A stretch of DNA of 64,000 nucleotides. Source: Hsuehochloa calcarea (lineage: Eukaryota > Streptophyta > Magnoliopsida > Poales > Poaceae). The notes beneath the pieces are model-generated. The model ran no database searches, had not been told where the DNA came from, and saw only the letters and a program-made list of their open reading frames with translations. Below, one piece after another: positions 25,797-37,650 of this stretch; positions within the stretch are counted from its first letter, which is position 1, and the number at the start of each line of letters is the position of its first letter. Location of the stretch: contig CM070596.1 of NCBI GenBank assembly GCA_036346395.1, positions 1,116,001 to 1,180,000 on the forward strand. Direction: 5' to 3'. The position numbers and the translations under genes were made by a program.

Positions 25797-26660
25797 ATGG
25801 ATAGATTCACTACAAAACCGCATATGTTCAATGGACAAGACTATGCCTATTGGAAGAATCGATGCGAGTATTCCTTGAGAGCGAGGACAAGCTATATGGG
25901 ACGTTGTTCGATCCCCGCTCATTATTCCCGAGGTTGAAACTCCCGCTCGTGGTTCTTTTGGCTAACAACAACAAGGCCAAGAATCTTTTATATGGTGCGC
26001 TTGGTAGACAAGAATATGATAGGATTTGCAATTTTTGCATCACGCACGAGATTTGGAGCACTCTCGAAACATATCATGAGGGTTCGTCCCAAATTAAGAA
26101 AGCGCCAAACAATCTATAAGCGTGATTATAACAAATTTGAGATGCGCCCGAGAGAGCATCGATGACATTTTCAATCGCTTTAATAAAGTGATTAATCAAA
26201 TGAAAGTCGTTGATATTGAATATTCTCAATCTGAAAATGCCACCCACCTCTTGGCCGCAATCAACACCAAGGAGTGGGAGATGAAGGCTCTTGCTATAGA
26301 AGAGAATGTTGATCTTTCGAGTCTTACTTTAGAATTGCTTTATAGTAAACTCAAGACTCATGAAATTAAAAGAGTTGATCATCCCAAGAAAGATAATTTA
26401 GCTTTGGTAGCAGATCCTCACAAAAGGCTTTTGATGACTCTTTTGAATCTTCTTACGGATTTTCATTTGCTTGCTTATCTGCGATTTCGAGGAGGAGCTT
26501 GAAAATATTCTGAGACAGAGTTAGCCCTTTTAGCTAAAAAATTCACACGGGCTTACAACAATGTGAGAAATAAAAGAGAGGTGGTCCTGCATTTGCTATG
26601 AGTGTGGAGAGCTTTACCACATCCCGCCAATTGCCCCAAGCTAAAAGGTAAGGGTAAGCA
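25797..26660 (+). pseudogene. Copia-like gag (UBN2 domain) with frameshifts
   Basis: The gag starts at ATG 25797 with MDRFTTKPHMFNGQDYAYWK, the usual N-terminus of UBN2-type gag polyproteins. The frame shifts near 25860 and continues as AKNLLYGALGRQEYDRICNF and THEIWSTLETYHEGSSQIKK. A further shift precedes SIDDIFNRFNKVINQMK and LSSLTLELLYSKLKTHEIKR (26122-26502). A zinc knuckle CYECGELYHI begins near 26592 and loses frame before the last cysteine. UBN2 gag proteins assemble the cytoplasmic virus-like particle of Copia elements. The several shifts mean this copy makes no intact gag. Confidence 0.85.
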
Positions 26661-26899
26661 CAGGAGGAGAAGACGACTTGGAAGAAGCCTCATGATAACA
26701 ACTCGAGTATGATGTGTCAAGCTCATAAAGGCCGCCACGGTCCTTGCCGCTTTGGAGAGCAATCCATTAGTGATGTGGACTCCGGAGCGAAGAGGAAAAG
26801 AAAGGGAAGGCCAAAGACTTTATCGGCATGTGCTTCATGGTCGACAATCGACGACATTGATAATGATGAGGTATCTTTTTCTTATGATGAGCTTTCGCT

Positions 26900-27820
26900 A
26901 AATATAATTCTATAGTTGAGCAAGTGCTTAGTCAAGATGAAGCGCTAGAATTTGTCATGACTAAAAATAAGAAACTAGAGTCAAAAATTGGTAAACTAAA
27001 ACTAGAACTTGCAAATGTTAAGACTCTTGAACTCGATGAATGTTTATCTTGTCATGATATGCACTCGTAATTGGCTAAACCGCAATCGCTCACAATATTG
27101 CTTTACAACAACTTGAAAATGCTAGAACCGAGCTAATTGAAATTAAATCGCTCCTTGTGAAAAATGCTTAGAGTCTAGCAAGTTGATTGCTTCGATGTGA
27201 TTGATTCTAGCCCTTGCACTTCATGCTTAGAAAAGAACGTGAAATCAAAGATATCTTAGAAGTCGCTAGAGTCAAATATGCTAAACTTAAGGACAATATT
27301 GAAAATACTACTTGTGCTTCATGTTCCGCTCTTAAGCTTGAAATTGCTTTGTATAAGGAGAAATCAATGGATAAAACTTGTCATGCTTGTGTTAACTTGA
27401 GAAAAGAAAATGCTTACCTTCATGATACATTAGAGAAATTTTCTAAAGGTAAGAAACAATTAAACATGATTCTTGACAAGTCTAAAACTCCTTATAAGAA
27501 GGAAGGTTTAGGATTCAATTCTTTTCAAGACAATTCAAACCCAAAAGTCATTCAAGTCTTGGAAAAGGTTTAATTGAATTCAAAACTCAACCGCAAAAAC
27601 ATCTTTTAAATCTGCAGTTTTGCCCAACCTTGTATCAATTCAAATGGTGCTTCTTCTAGTGGTACCAAGTACCATTGCACTTATTGCAAGAAAAGTGGGC
27701 ATTTGATTGAATTCATTGGCATGAGGTTGAAAAATGATAGGAAAAATCTTGATAGAATTTCATTCATGCAACCTAGAGCTATTATGAGACATGGTAACAC
27801 CGAAAGGAATAAACTCGATT
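26900..27820 (+). pseudogene. C-terminal gag region: coiled-coil-like segment and second damaged zinc knuckle
   Basis: An open stretch at 27214-27573 is rich in Lys, Glu and Leu with spaced CxxC pairs (TCASCSALKLEIALYKEKS and KTCHACVNLRKENAYLHDT), a pattern seen downstream of UBN2 gag in grass elements. At 27676 a second knuckle reads CTYCKKSGHLIEF and lacks the final cysteine. Stops divide the region. Confidence 0.65.
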
Positions 27821-30412
27821 AGGATTTTTCTCACATGCTAATCATTATGTTTCTACATATCCTAATTCTCATGTTCTTGATCGCGGTCCGATCATTGGTG
27901 CTCACCGGCTCGACCGATATGGTCGCGGTCCGATCGATCACAAGACAACGCCGGCCGACCGCCCGATGCTTTAATTCCCATGTTAACTTAAACATTGCTC
28001 ATAACAGAATTTTAGATGAAATCAAGGATAACACTTCGCTTTGCATACTACTCGCAGACGCGGTGTCTCAAGATCTTGGGTTCCCAAGTCTTGTTTAACT
28101 AACCTTGAAGATCGAGACACATCGCTCTTCCGTGCCTTGATTTTTCGTGATTACCGCGGAAAGAGGAAGGGCACGTGCTTTGCCGACTCGATTGTTCACA
28201 TCATATTGCCGAGACTCAAGATGGTTCACCTCCTTCACGCGGTCGACGGTCTCAAGCATCTCCGAGAACTTCCCATCGCCCAGCCGTTAAGCTCTTATTC
28301 AGTACTTACACTCTACTCTCTTTGTATGGCATTTGATATTCCTGTTCTTTATCCTTGTCCATTCGGGGTTTTTCTTATCCTAATTGTGCGGGTCAGTCGG
28401 CTAGATAGGAAGAGTACCTCAGCGCTTGTCACCCACTAGATTCTTCTCTTGTATCTTGTTTTATCCCCACCAAATCTTTAGACCCAACTAGGTTTGCCAC
28501 CTTGAGAAGCGAGTTAGGGTTATTTATCCTTATGGGTTGGTTTGAGGGGAGTTCGATCTTTCTCGATCTTTCCTTGTTCTTTTGATCTTTTATTGTTCTT
28601 TTCCGAACTTAGTGATCTTTTGAACTTTTAAGTTTTTAGGCTTTTTATTTGCATCTCATTGTATCATATTACATTCATATGAAAAATCCAACAAGTGGTA
28701 ACAACAAGTGGTTACAAAGAAGTGGTATGAAAAATCCAAAAGATGCATTATAATATAAGTTTTTCTCGCTTATCTTTTAAAATTGATGGAGCTTTGCCTA
28801 TTACCCTTTGGAGCTTTTGTATTTCAATTCTTGCTCAATGTCATGTCTAGTTCTTTGACTTGCTAGAATTATCATGCTTTTACATGTGTAGCTAAGTCTT
28901 TGCCATATGAACTAGAACCTTTAAACAACTCAAATTAAGAAATTGCAATTTGTGGATGTTTTAGCGAGTTGTGTAATTAGTGCTCCTCTTGTGACATTGG
29001 CCCCGCTGTAATTGCTTTGTTAGCTCTTTGATCTAAAATTGACCATTACTTGAGCTTTTGTGTTCTTGAGATTCTAAAAATGCTCTTGTGAAAAATGAAA
29101 ATCAAGATTGTCTTATGCTTAAATTGTGCCAAACTATGAGACTGCTTGTCAAATGACATGAACTTGGAGATAGTTTGATGAACCAGACGATCTCATGGGG
29201 ACTGCTTGTCGAAATGACATGAACCTCAAGATTTGTCGCCCGGTAGAAGCTTAGAAAGAGTTTGTGGATGGCTCCTAGTCCGGGATCTTCTTTACTAAGA
29301 TATACCTTTAATCAACTTTTGGTCGAAGCTTAGGATGAGTTTGTGGATGGCTCCTAGTCCAGGATCTTGTCACTAAGTTAGATCATTAGTCAACCTCAAT
29401 ATTCAATGCAAATGAGAAAAATGTTGACAAATGGGCGTTTACAAAATATTGAGCAAAATGATTCAATACGGACTTGATTGACTCTTAATGTGGTCTTTGT
29501 TAGATTTTGATCTCACTTTGACATTTTGACATGGCCAATTTCACTTTAGGATCCCTGTTGATGAACTTGCTGAATTTGAAGCGTTGCTTAAATTGATCAA
29601 ATCTACTGCTTTACTTTTGAGCCTTTGTGCTTAGCTTTGATATATATGTTTTACCATGATCTTGCTATTTGTCAGCTTGATATGTCGTTTGTGCAATATT
29701 AGAGATACTAGCCTGTTCTTTTGGGTAATCTCCAAAGCTTCTTGTAATCAAAATTGAAAATACAAAAATGAAGCCACTCCATTGCACTTCATGCATGCTC
29801 TGCTTATGCTTCTTTTATTTTCGCTTCTTTCTTTATCATCTATTGGTTATCTCTGGATGAGAGGAAGGCGTGATTCCTTGATGAATCCATTGTCAAAGGG
29901 GGAGAAGATGTGTTAATTAATGAGAAGATATTTCTTTGGGAGAAGATGTGTTATATTTCTTTGCTATTTTTATTTGAAGAAGATGTGTTAATGAGAAGAT
30001 ATTTCTTTGTTGGGGGAGAAGATTAAACAAAGGGGAGTAACTGAAAAGTTGAAAGTTTTTGAAAATCGAGGATCATAGTGAGGGGGAGTTCTTGAGTTGC
30101 ATTCTTATTGTTTTATTGAATATTCTGAACTTGAATTGCATTCTTTTATCCTCACAATGATCATAGGTCAATTGAACAATTGTTCTTTCATATGGACCTC
30201 ATGTGAGAATTTTGACCCTTTTCTCGAAATCAAAGTTTTGATGCTTGCTTTTGCCTTGTCTCACATGCCTATACTATTCTGATGCCAGCTTGGTCATTTT
30301 CATTGCTTTTTCTTGCTTATGGACCAAGTTGTGCCTTTGTGCGAAAACTGCGAGTAAACTCGTTTTCAAACCTCTTACTTACATTTTCTGGATAATTGCC
30401 AATGTGTTCATC
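27821..30412 (+). other. Interior of the Copia-like element without pol
   Basis: No protease, integrase, reverse transcriptase or RNase H motifs were found. GGTCCGATCG-like decamers recur at about 27885-27965. An open frame at 28041-28439 has no recognisable domain. A repeated passage GTTTGTGGATGGCTCCTAGT occurs at about 29261 and 29340. Confidence 0.6.
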
Positions 30413-30422
30413 AAGGGGGAGA
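30413..30422 (+). other. Polypurine tract of the Copia-like element
   Basis: AAGGGGGAGA directly before the 3' LTR, the expected plus-strand primer. Similar purine-rich repeats (GGGGGAGAAGATG) occur upstream at about 29900-30020. Confidence 0.75.
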
Positions 30423-30423
30423 T

Positions 30424-32217
30424 TGTGGATTTCATGTGGATATGTTCCAGATCTTAGGATGATGTGACAATTGGCAATGGCGTTTACGGTTTGTCGCTTC
30501 ACGCGTTTCGACAAAGTTACTGAGCTTCTTTGGATTGGGCGGTCCGACCGGTCCTGCACCGGCGGTCCGATCGGTCCCAAATCGGTCGGACCGGCCATGT
30601 AGGGCGGTCGGACCGGCGATGACCAAAGTGGTCAAAATGAGCTGGGCCAAAAATAGGTGTTGTAGGCAAGTGAGGGGATCCCAATGCACTTGGTCTCATG
30701 ATTTTTGGAGTCTCCGTTAAAAGTTCTATTGGTTTAAAGTTTCCAGAAGGTTTTGGATTTTCAGGGGTTGAAATTCGGCTAAGTCCCAGGCGGTCCGACC
30801 GCTCACGAGGAGCGGTCCGACCGCCAAAGGCGGTCCGACCGCTCACTGGAGCGGTCAGACCGGTATTGACTTGAACGTCGGCCAACTTCGTGGTGATGTT
30901 GATTGGTTAGGTCAAAGTCATTGGTATCGTGGCATATGGTTTGCATGATGCATGTTTTGACTAACATGGGTCAAGTTGTGAAGAACTTGTTCCCGAATTC
31001 GTGTTTGCTTGTCTATGGTTGTGCAGGTTGCTTGGTGGTCAACGACGGTCAACGGCGAGGAGGATCGGGACTAGACTTGGAGAGTTGAGGTCCAGAACGA
31101 TCGACGATGCCGGGTGAGGTTAATGACTCAAGCGTGACACAAGATGGACAAGGGTGACCTATTGGCGAATCCATGGCGCATGGTGAAGCGGTTTAGGTCA
31201 AAAGGTTAAAGACGGCGCTTTGCGAAGCGTGCGTGTGTGACCCGTTTGTTAGTGGGCCTTAACGGGAGCCCAATGGAGTCAAACCCTAGGAGTCTAGGCC
31301 TCCACTATAAATAGGGGGAGGTGGTGGCTGCACCATCTAGCTCTTTTCTCTCTCGCCTCTTTTGTTGCAAAACCCTAATTGGCTTAGGGGAGTTGAGGTG
31401 GAGGCTAGGGCTCTTTATGGTTTGAGGAGAATTTCGTGATCTTGGATTGACCACTGATCCATGATGGCGTGGGTGTAATCCAGCGACGATCACGTTCTTA
31501 ATCAATGCAAGGTTTGCTTGAGATAAGTCTCTTTTCGTTCTTGCTTTCAATTTCGTGATTTTAGGATTTCTTTGATCCACGAGTTTTGATTGATTCCTTC
31601 ACGTGGATTAGCTTGCTGTGATGTGGGAACCCATCTAGGATCAATTTGATCATCAATCACCCACAAGCAAGCGATTGATCTAGTTTTCACTTTTGCCCGG
31701 CTTTTGCACCCTTCTTCAATCAGATCGTAAAAGATATTTGTTCGTCCAAGAATTATCATAATTGTTGATTGGAATAGGTCCTTAATATCATAGAGAAGGT
31801 GTGTGCAAAGTTTCGTGAAGTTTGGAGTTGAGAATCAAAAGTTAGACCTAATTGCAACTTCGTCATCGGCCGTTTTTTATCGCTCGAGCTCGCCGGCCGG
31901 ACCGCCCCACATCGAGGTCGACCGATTTTTCTGCCGGTCCGACCGCCCACACCGTGAGGTCGACCGATTTTGGTGCCGGTCGATCGCCAGATAACAATGA
32001 TCGACCGCCACTCTCGTTAAGATTTGATTCTTCACGATTTTTGTCGCATTGCTTAGGGGTTTAATTGGATTCAATACTAGTCTTCCAACAGATCGATATA
32101 TTGATCTTCATAGCTTCATCATAGCTATTGGAGTGAAATTGTGTTGAATTCATATTTTGTGAAAAAGTGAGCGTGCTCCTATTCACCCCCCCCTCTAGTC
32201 GCCTTTACGGTCCAACA
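30424..32217 (+). repeat. 3' LTR of the Copia-like element
   Basis: 1794 bp, collinear with the 5' LTR and with the same decamer clusters and TATA box (31305-31314). Confidence 0.93.
31305..31314 (+). promoter_or_regulatory. TATA box in the Copia-like 3' LTR
   Basis: CTATAAATAG, the counterpart of 24829-24838 in the 5' LTR. Confidence 0.55.
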
Positions 32218-32805
32218 CGGAGGGAGCAACCGGGCTGGGCACGGGCCAACTAGAGGAGGAGCCGATTGGGAGCACCTGGGCGGTGCTGTATGAGGCGAGC
32301 CGGTGGCGAGCGTCTGAGCGGGGCCGGCGGGCTTGGCTTCTTGCCTCTCGGTGGAGAAGAGAGGGAGAAGAGTGACCGCAGGGAGACGGCTTCGGTTGAG
32401 ATGCAGAAATAGGCACGGGGAGGTGCTTCGGCTTGGGTGCGGAAATAGGAACGGGGAGGCCGAGAAGAAACCGGAGGCGAGGTGTGGCGAAGCTGGGGGG
32501 CGAGGCGTGGCGCTCATGCGCGGTGGAGGTCCTGCGTGGCATCCATGCGCGGCGTGCAGGGCAGGGAGAAGTGGTCGCGTGGAGAAGAATGCTTGCTGGT
32601 GGGACTGGCAGGTCAGTGAAAGAGGGGTAAGGTGGCTCGGTGAGTGGGTTCGGTGGGAACATGGTCAGAACAAGAGGAACAGTAGGAAAGAAAGGATTTT
32701 CCAGTTTTTTTTTTGTAAAAATCGGCAGAGAGCTTTCGTGATTTAATAGGCATAGTTTCGGAGCTCCTAGAACCCTAAAATTTTTATGGAAGGTTCTTGA
32801 CACTG

Positions 32806-35800
32806 TGTAACGTCCCGTTTTTCGGAGTTTTTGAAAATTTTTAAAAGAAAACCATTTTCTTCTATTTGCCAAAAGCTTAATTTGAAAATTTTAAAAAAAT
32901 CATTTGCAGTTTAATATGAGTTAATCAAACTTCAATTAAATTAAAGTTGGTTTGATTGAGATTTCTGGAATTTAAAATCAAAATTATTATTTTGAGAATT
33001 TTCTTGGATTTATTGGATTTTAGAAATTGATTTTTGTTTTATCCGAAATGGAAAAATTATTTTATTTGTAAAAGAAAAAGAAAAATTTAAAGTTAAAAGT
33101 ATTTTTATTAAGTCTAGAATAATTCAAGTAATTTCTGTGAATTTTTCTAGAATTTTTGGAGTCTATTTGCTATTTTCTAAATTGCCTTTTGATTTATTTG
33201 AATTTCTAAAATCAAAAATGGATTTTAAATCTTTTTTCGTGCGTGGGCGAAACCTAGCCGCCCACCACTATTCCCGCCTCCGCCCACTCCGCGCGCCCGC
33301 TCAAGGCGCGCCTCGCCTCCGCTGTCGGATCTTCATCCGAAGCGCCTCGTTCGCCGCGTCGCCTCGCTCTTGGCCGTTGGATCGAAATCCGCCGCATCCG
33401 CCGCTCGCGCTTTTTTTCGCGACCGTCCGACGCTATCGACGGCTCGCATCGCTCGCGCTTCTTCGCTTCCCACCGTCCGACGGATCGGACGGCGCCGCTT
33501 CGTCTCCTCCTCGCGCGCTTTTTGACTTCCCAACCGTCCGTCGCAATCGGACGGTACATCCTTCACCGCGCTCCTCGCTCCCACCGTCCGATCGAATCGG
33601 ACGGCGTTCGTCTTCGTCTTCGTCGCGCGCCGCCTCTCTCTCTCCCGTCGCCGCCCGCGCCGCCGCGAATCTCGCCATGCGAATCCGCCAGCCGCTGCGC
33701 TCGTCGCTTTCCACGCCTCGCGCGCGCCCACGCCGCGCTGATCCGTCGCCGCTGCCGCTCCGTCGCCGCGAGCTCTATAAATCCGCGCCGCGTCTCTCTT
33801 CTCTCTTCTTTTTCTCTCTCTCCGGTCTAGCCGCGCCGCCGCCTCCCTTCTTCTTCTCGCTCCGCCGCCTCCGCGCCAGCCCTCGGCGTCTCCGCTGTTC
33901 TCCGTGCGCGCCGCCGTCTTCCCAGCCTCCGGCCGCCGCCACCGCGCCTCCCGCTCTCTCTCTCCTCTCTCTCTCGACGTGGGCCCGAGCCCACGTGGCC
34001 ACCCACGTGGCGCCACGTCGGCGCCGCGTCAGCAATTTCGCCCGCGTGGCTGCCACGTGTGTGCTTGCGCAGCGCTGACTGTGTAAACCGGATTTTCAGT
34101 TGAAAATTAATTCCGAAAATCCGAAAAACCCTAAATCCATCATTTTATGTGATTTAAAACTTCTTTTGGCTATAACTTTCACATCCGAACTCCGATTTGG
34201 GTGATCCAAATTTCTAAATTCATATAAATTCATCCTCTTTCATTTGGTACTGGTTTTGTAATTTTTGGAGTTCATTTGGTGCTGTTTTATTTATTTGTTG
34301 CTATTCTCGCACGTGTAGATTCCGGCGTTTCGGAAGATTTCTTCGACCCGACGATCAAGACCTCTCTCGTCCAACGAAGGCAAGTCGAGGCCTTTGACCA
34401 TGTTGAACCCATTTTACAAATGTATATTGTATTAGATTATCATGCATGGCTAGTTTTATTAAAAATGGTTTTGGGAGTAGATATTTACCAAAATGCCATT
34501 ATGCCTCCTTGATAAATTGAAAATGAAATGTCTCCTTGAATGACATATATCCTTGGACACCTTAGGATGGTTAATACTAGTTGGACATGATTGTATACCA
34601 ACTTGGGAGCGTATTATTGCTTAGACATGCTTTAGTTACCCGCGAGACTTTCGATCACATGTTCAATGATTATTGAAATTTGACTAATGGAACTATGGAA
34701 CAGTGGTGTGAGGCCACTTTTATTAAAAGATGTTGTGCCATGGCAGGGATTGTCATTTGGTCGGGAATGAACAAAAATGATTTATGCTCGGGCTTGAGGT
34801 AGGGAGCTAGAGTGGGTGCGTAATGCACATTGGGTTGTGGTAGACTTGTCTGAGCAGCCAACTAAGGACTTAACTTTGCAAGTCATTGATCCGGTCACCT
34901 CGTGCAACCATAAGTCCGGTATGGGACTGACCGCCAATTAATTAGGAAAGTTTTGAGTCGGTTCTGTTGTGGTCATTTATTGGCGCAAGAGGGGTCGTGA
35001 TGGCGAAACCTTAGCAGGCGTAACCGAGGCAAAATGGAACTTTGTAAAGCCTTGTCACGTGCTCAGACTACTCACCTAAGGAAGTGAGCGGTGGTATCGA
35101 CGGATGCCAAACAAACTAGAGAATTCGTGTCTTGTGGGTAAAGTCGTACAACCTCCGCAGAGTGTCAAAATCTATTCGAATAGCCGTGTCCCTACACGGA
35201 CATGCACAGTGATTTCGCGCAAGGGGTAGTATTTTCAAAAATGTGGTTTGGTTCGCTGGAAACGCTTGGTTGAATGGTTGGGAAGTGAACGGATGTTCTT
35301 GTGTGATTCAAAAGAACTTGGTTATCTATGTATTATTCTTTTGAAATCCTGCTTTGCCATCTAATTATTGTATTTACTGTTAAACTTGCTTTTCGCAAAT
35401 TAACCATAAAGCCATCCTTGTTTAAGCCTGGCATGAATACTATGTGCATACATTTCTCTACGACTTTGCCGAGTACTTTATGTACTCACCGCTTTATGCC
35501 CTTTGTTGATCACCCCAAGCAGAAGAACCAGAAATGTTGAGTACTATGAAGAAGGCTACTTTGAAGACTTTGCGAACTAGGTCGCGTCCTCCACTCGATT
35601 GCCTGTGGGCATGTCGATTGGGCTCCACGTATTTTTGAGATTTCACGCGGATACTCTGTTGTTGCTAAGCCACGTGAGGCGACTTTTGTAAGAACCTTGA
35701 CCATAAGGTCTTTTTTGTTTTAATTAATATTACTTTATGCCTTCATTAGTTCATCGTTGAATGGTTATGAATGCATCATTGTTGTAACTGTGCAAGCTAG

Positions 35801-35870
35801 CTACTGATCATGGGACTAGCTTGGTATGCACAGAGGGTCTCGGGGTTGTGTGACACCCGGGGCGCCGACA
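32806..35870 (+). repeat. Long gypsy-type LTR 1
   Basis: Begins TGTAACGTCCCG and ends near GGCGCCGACA (3.07 kb). The middle is strongly GC-rich with a TATA box (CTATAAATCC, 33774). It shares with LTR 2 the passage CGTGTAGA, then GAAGGC, then CCTTTGACCA, and the box at 35133-35202. Long GC-rich open frames at 33137-34078 (both strands) are composition artefacts. It is diverged from LTR 2, so the two may come from related rather than one element. Confidence 0.65.
33774..33783 (+). promoter_or_regulatory. TATA box in gypsy-type LTR 1
   Basis: CTATAAATCC after a GC-rich stretch and before a CT-rich leader, a usual arrangement for an LTR promoter. Confidence 0.4.
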
Positions 35871-35879
35871 CACTGCCTA

Positions 35880-36324
35880 GTTTATTCTGTAATTTTTTTA
35901 GGTGTTTCAAGTAATGCATTGTTCCCCAAAAATTATTTGAAGTTCCTGTTTTAGGTATTTGATTTTTAATTTACTAGTTTGACTGGTCACTTAAAATAAC
36001 AATATAACTCCAAAATTTATGAAATTTTTAGGGTGAGTCTATAATATGTTCCAGAACCTAGGAAAAATATTTCCAAGCACTGTTCACTTGATTTATTTGT
36101 ATTTTAAATTCAAATCCAAATTGAGTATGCAAATAAAATGGAAACCAAACCTCCAATAAATTCCAGAAAATCCAAACAAGTATGTCAAAGAATATGGAAT
36201 ACAACTAAAATATTCCCACACTTGAAACCTATTTGCTGCAATAAAAGGTTTTAAAAAGTCCAAATTTCACAAATACACATTAGATGTTTAGCTAATCCAA
36301 CTTAGTAATTTTGGGGTTGTTACA
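35880..36324 (-). repeat. Fragment of a gypsy-type LTR in reverse orientation
   Basis: Read on the minus strand it starts TGTAACAACCCCAAAATTAC, the same type of LTR start as TGTAACATCCCAAAATTTG at 37790. It lies between LTR 1 and the gag remnant and is best explained as an inverted or separately inserted fragment. Confidence 0.5.
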
Positions 36325-36546
36325 CCTTGTCACCTTAGAACTAATGGTTAACATACTAGTTAATAAGATTGTATCTAAGTGTCATGCTTAGCCTTGCTTA
36401 GATACGTGGTCGTGTGGGCATCAAAGTGCCCGACATCATCTTTCTAAACATGAAAAGCTGGATTTGGGCAGTCGAGGCTGGGAGCCTGACTAGTATGTTA
36501 GACTAAAGGTTATTTTCAAAACCAACCGAAACTTGAAAATCTCTAC

Positions 36547-37650
36547 TCGACTTGGGCGGATGAATATATAGCAGATGATGGCCATGCAACTGCAATTACT
36601 ACAGACGCTTGCTCATAATCAAGTCAATCAATCTGCACCAGCCCGTGCTCCAGTCTTACCACCTCCATCTAGACTGGGGAATTTATGAGAACCAGGCCGC
36701 CAACCTTTGCCGGTTCAGTTGATCCTCTTGAAGCTGATGACTCGTTAAAGGATGTTGAGAAGAAGCTGATCTTGGCTCAGTGTAACGACTAAGAGAAAGT
36801 TATCTTTGTTGCTCACCAACTGAAAGCAATTGCAGAAACTTGGTGGGAAAACTATTGCGCAGCCCACCGGAATGTCCAGGTTATTTTTTGATAGGAGTTT
36901 TATGCAGCTTTTTGCACAGCTCACATTCCTATAGAAATGATGGAGATGAAGAGAGAGTTCCATAAGCTGCAACAGGGCAATCTCATTGTGTCTGAGTATC
37001 TTAACAGGTTCACTCAGTTGTCAATATAAACACTAGAGGATGTTGCTAATGAGGGAGCGAAGATTTGGCGCTTCATGGAAGGATTTGACCTTAGCCTTAA
37101 GGTGTAGCTGTGTCAAATGGCTATCCCAATTTTCAACAGATGGTCAACAAAGCTCTCGTGCAAGAGGATGCTCAGCGTCAATTGTTTGAGTCCCAAAAGA
37201 GAAAAATGGCTTTTCAAACGCAGCATGGAGCCAGCAGTTCCAGCTTCTAGGCCTCGAATGAACCATCCAAACTACAACATGCCGTCAACAAACAATACAC
37301 CCAAGACTCCAATGTTAAGACCCCGTTCAGTCATGCAGGGATTTGGTAACAATACTGGTGTTCAACCGCAACAGAACAAGACGCCAGCAGCAGGAATCCA
37401 GTGCTTTCATTGCCATGAGATGGGGCATTATGCCAGCAACTGCCCTCATAAACGTCGAGCCGTGACTCCAGTTCCTTTTAACTTGGGAGATACGCCGGCC
37501 AAGACCCCTACACCAGGATCAGGACGAGGAGCGCCTCAAACTCCGAGTAAAGCCACCCAAAATTCAACACCATCCGCAAGGGGACGACTGAATCATGTTG
37601 CAGCAACACAAGCTCTATCAACTCAGCATGTCGCACCAGGTAAGTTCTGA
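36547..37650 (+). pseudogene. Gypsy gag remnant with CCHC zinc knuckle
   Basis: Plus-strand fragments match a gypsy (Metaviridae-like) gag. They include RPPTFAGSVDPLEADDSLKD, AHQLKAIAETWWENYCAAHR, IPIEMMEMKREFHKLQQGNL and SEYLNRFTQLS, the retrotransposon gag domain. An open frame at 37117-37650 then gives a Pro/Gln-rich linker and a complete CX2CX4HX4C knuckle, CFHCHEMGHYASNC (about residues 97-110 of that frame). Several stops interrupt the upstream domain. Gag coats the element RNA. No pol follows; LTR 2 begins 140 bp later after a purine tract. Confidence 0.8.

Larger units (their letters stand above)
23957..32217 (+). mobile_element. Complete non-autonomous Copia-like LTR retrotransposon (8.26 kb)
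   Basis: Two long terminal repeats (23957-25738 and 30424-32217) start TGTGGATTTC and end GGTCCAACA. The target duplication CGGAG is perfect (23952-23956 and 32218-32222). A primer-binding site TGGTATCGAGCC follows the left LTR and a purine tract AAGGGGGAGA precedes the right one. The interior (25739-30423) carries a broken UBN2-type gag, two damaged zinc knuckles and a charged coiled-coil-like stretch, but no integrase, reverse transcriptase or RNase H motif that I can see. It therefore needs an autonomous partner. The two LTRs are very similar, differing by scattered substitutions and small indels. It lies inside an older gypsy-type LTR. Confidence 0.92.
21165..32802 (-). mobile_element. 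Long gypsy-type LTR, minus strand, split by a Copia-like insertion
   Basis: On the minus strand the repeat would start TGTCAAGAACC near 32802 and end near 21165 (TGTGAGAACCC on the plus strand). It is interrupted by the element at 23957-32217; removing that leaves about 3.37 kb. The assignment rests on a stretch at 21911-21975 which, reverse-complemented, matches a box in the two plus-strand gypsy-type LTRs at 35133-35202 and 40921-40981, and on the same internal organisation with a GC-rich middle. I found no matching target duplication or adjacent primer-binding site, so a solo or truncated LTR is likely. Confidence 0.6.

Noticed and set aside
33137..34078. A 313-codon open frame and several overlapping long frames on both strands
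   Set aside because: They lie in the GC-rich middle of an LTR, have Arg/Ser/Pro/Ala composition on every frame and show no domain. Open frames on both strands are expected from the base composition.
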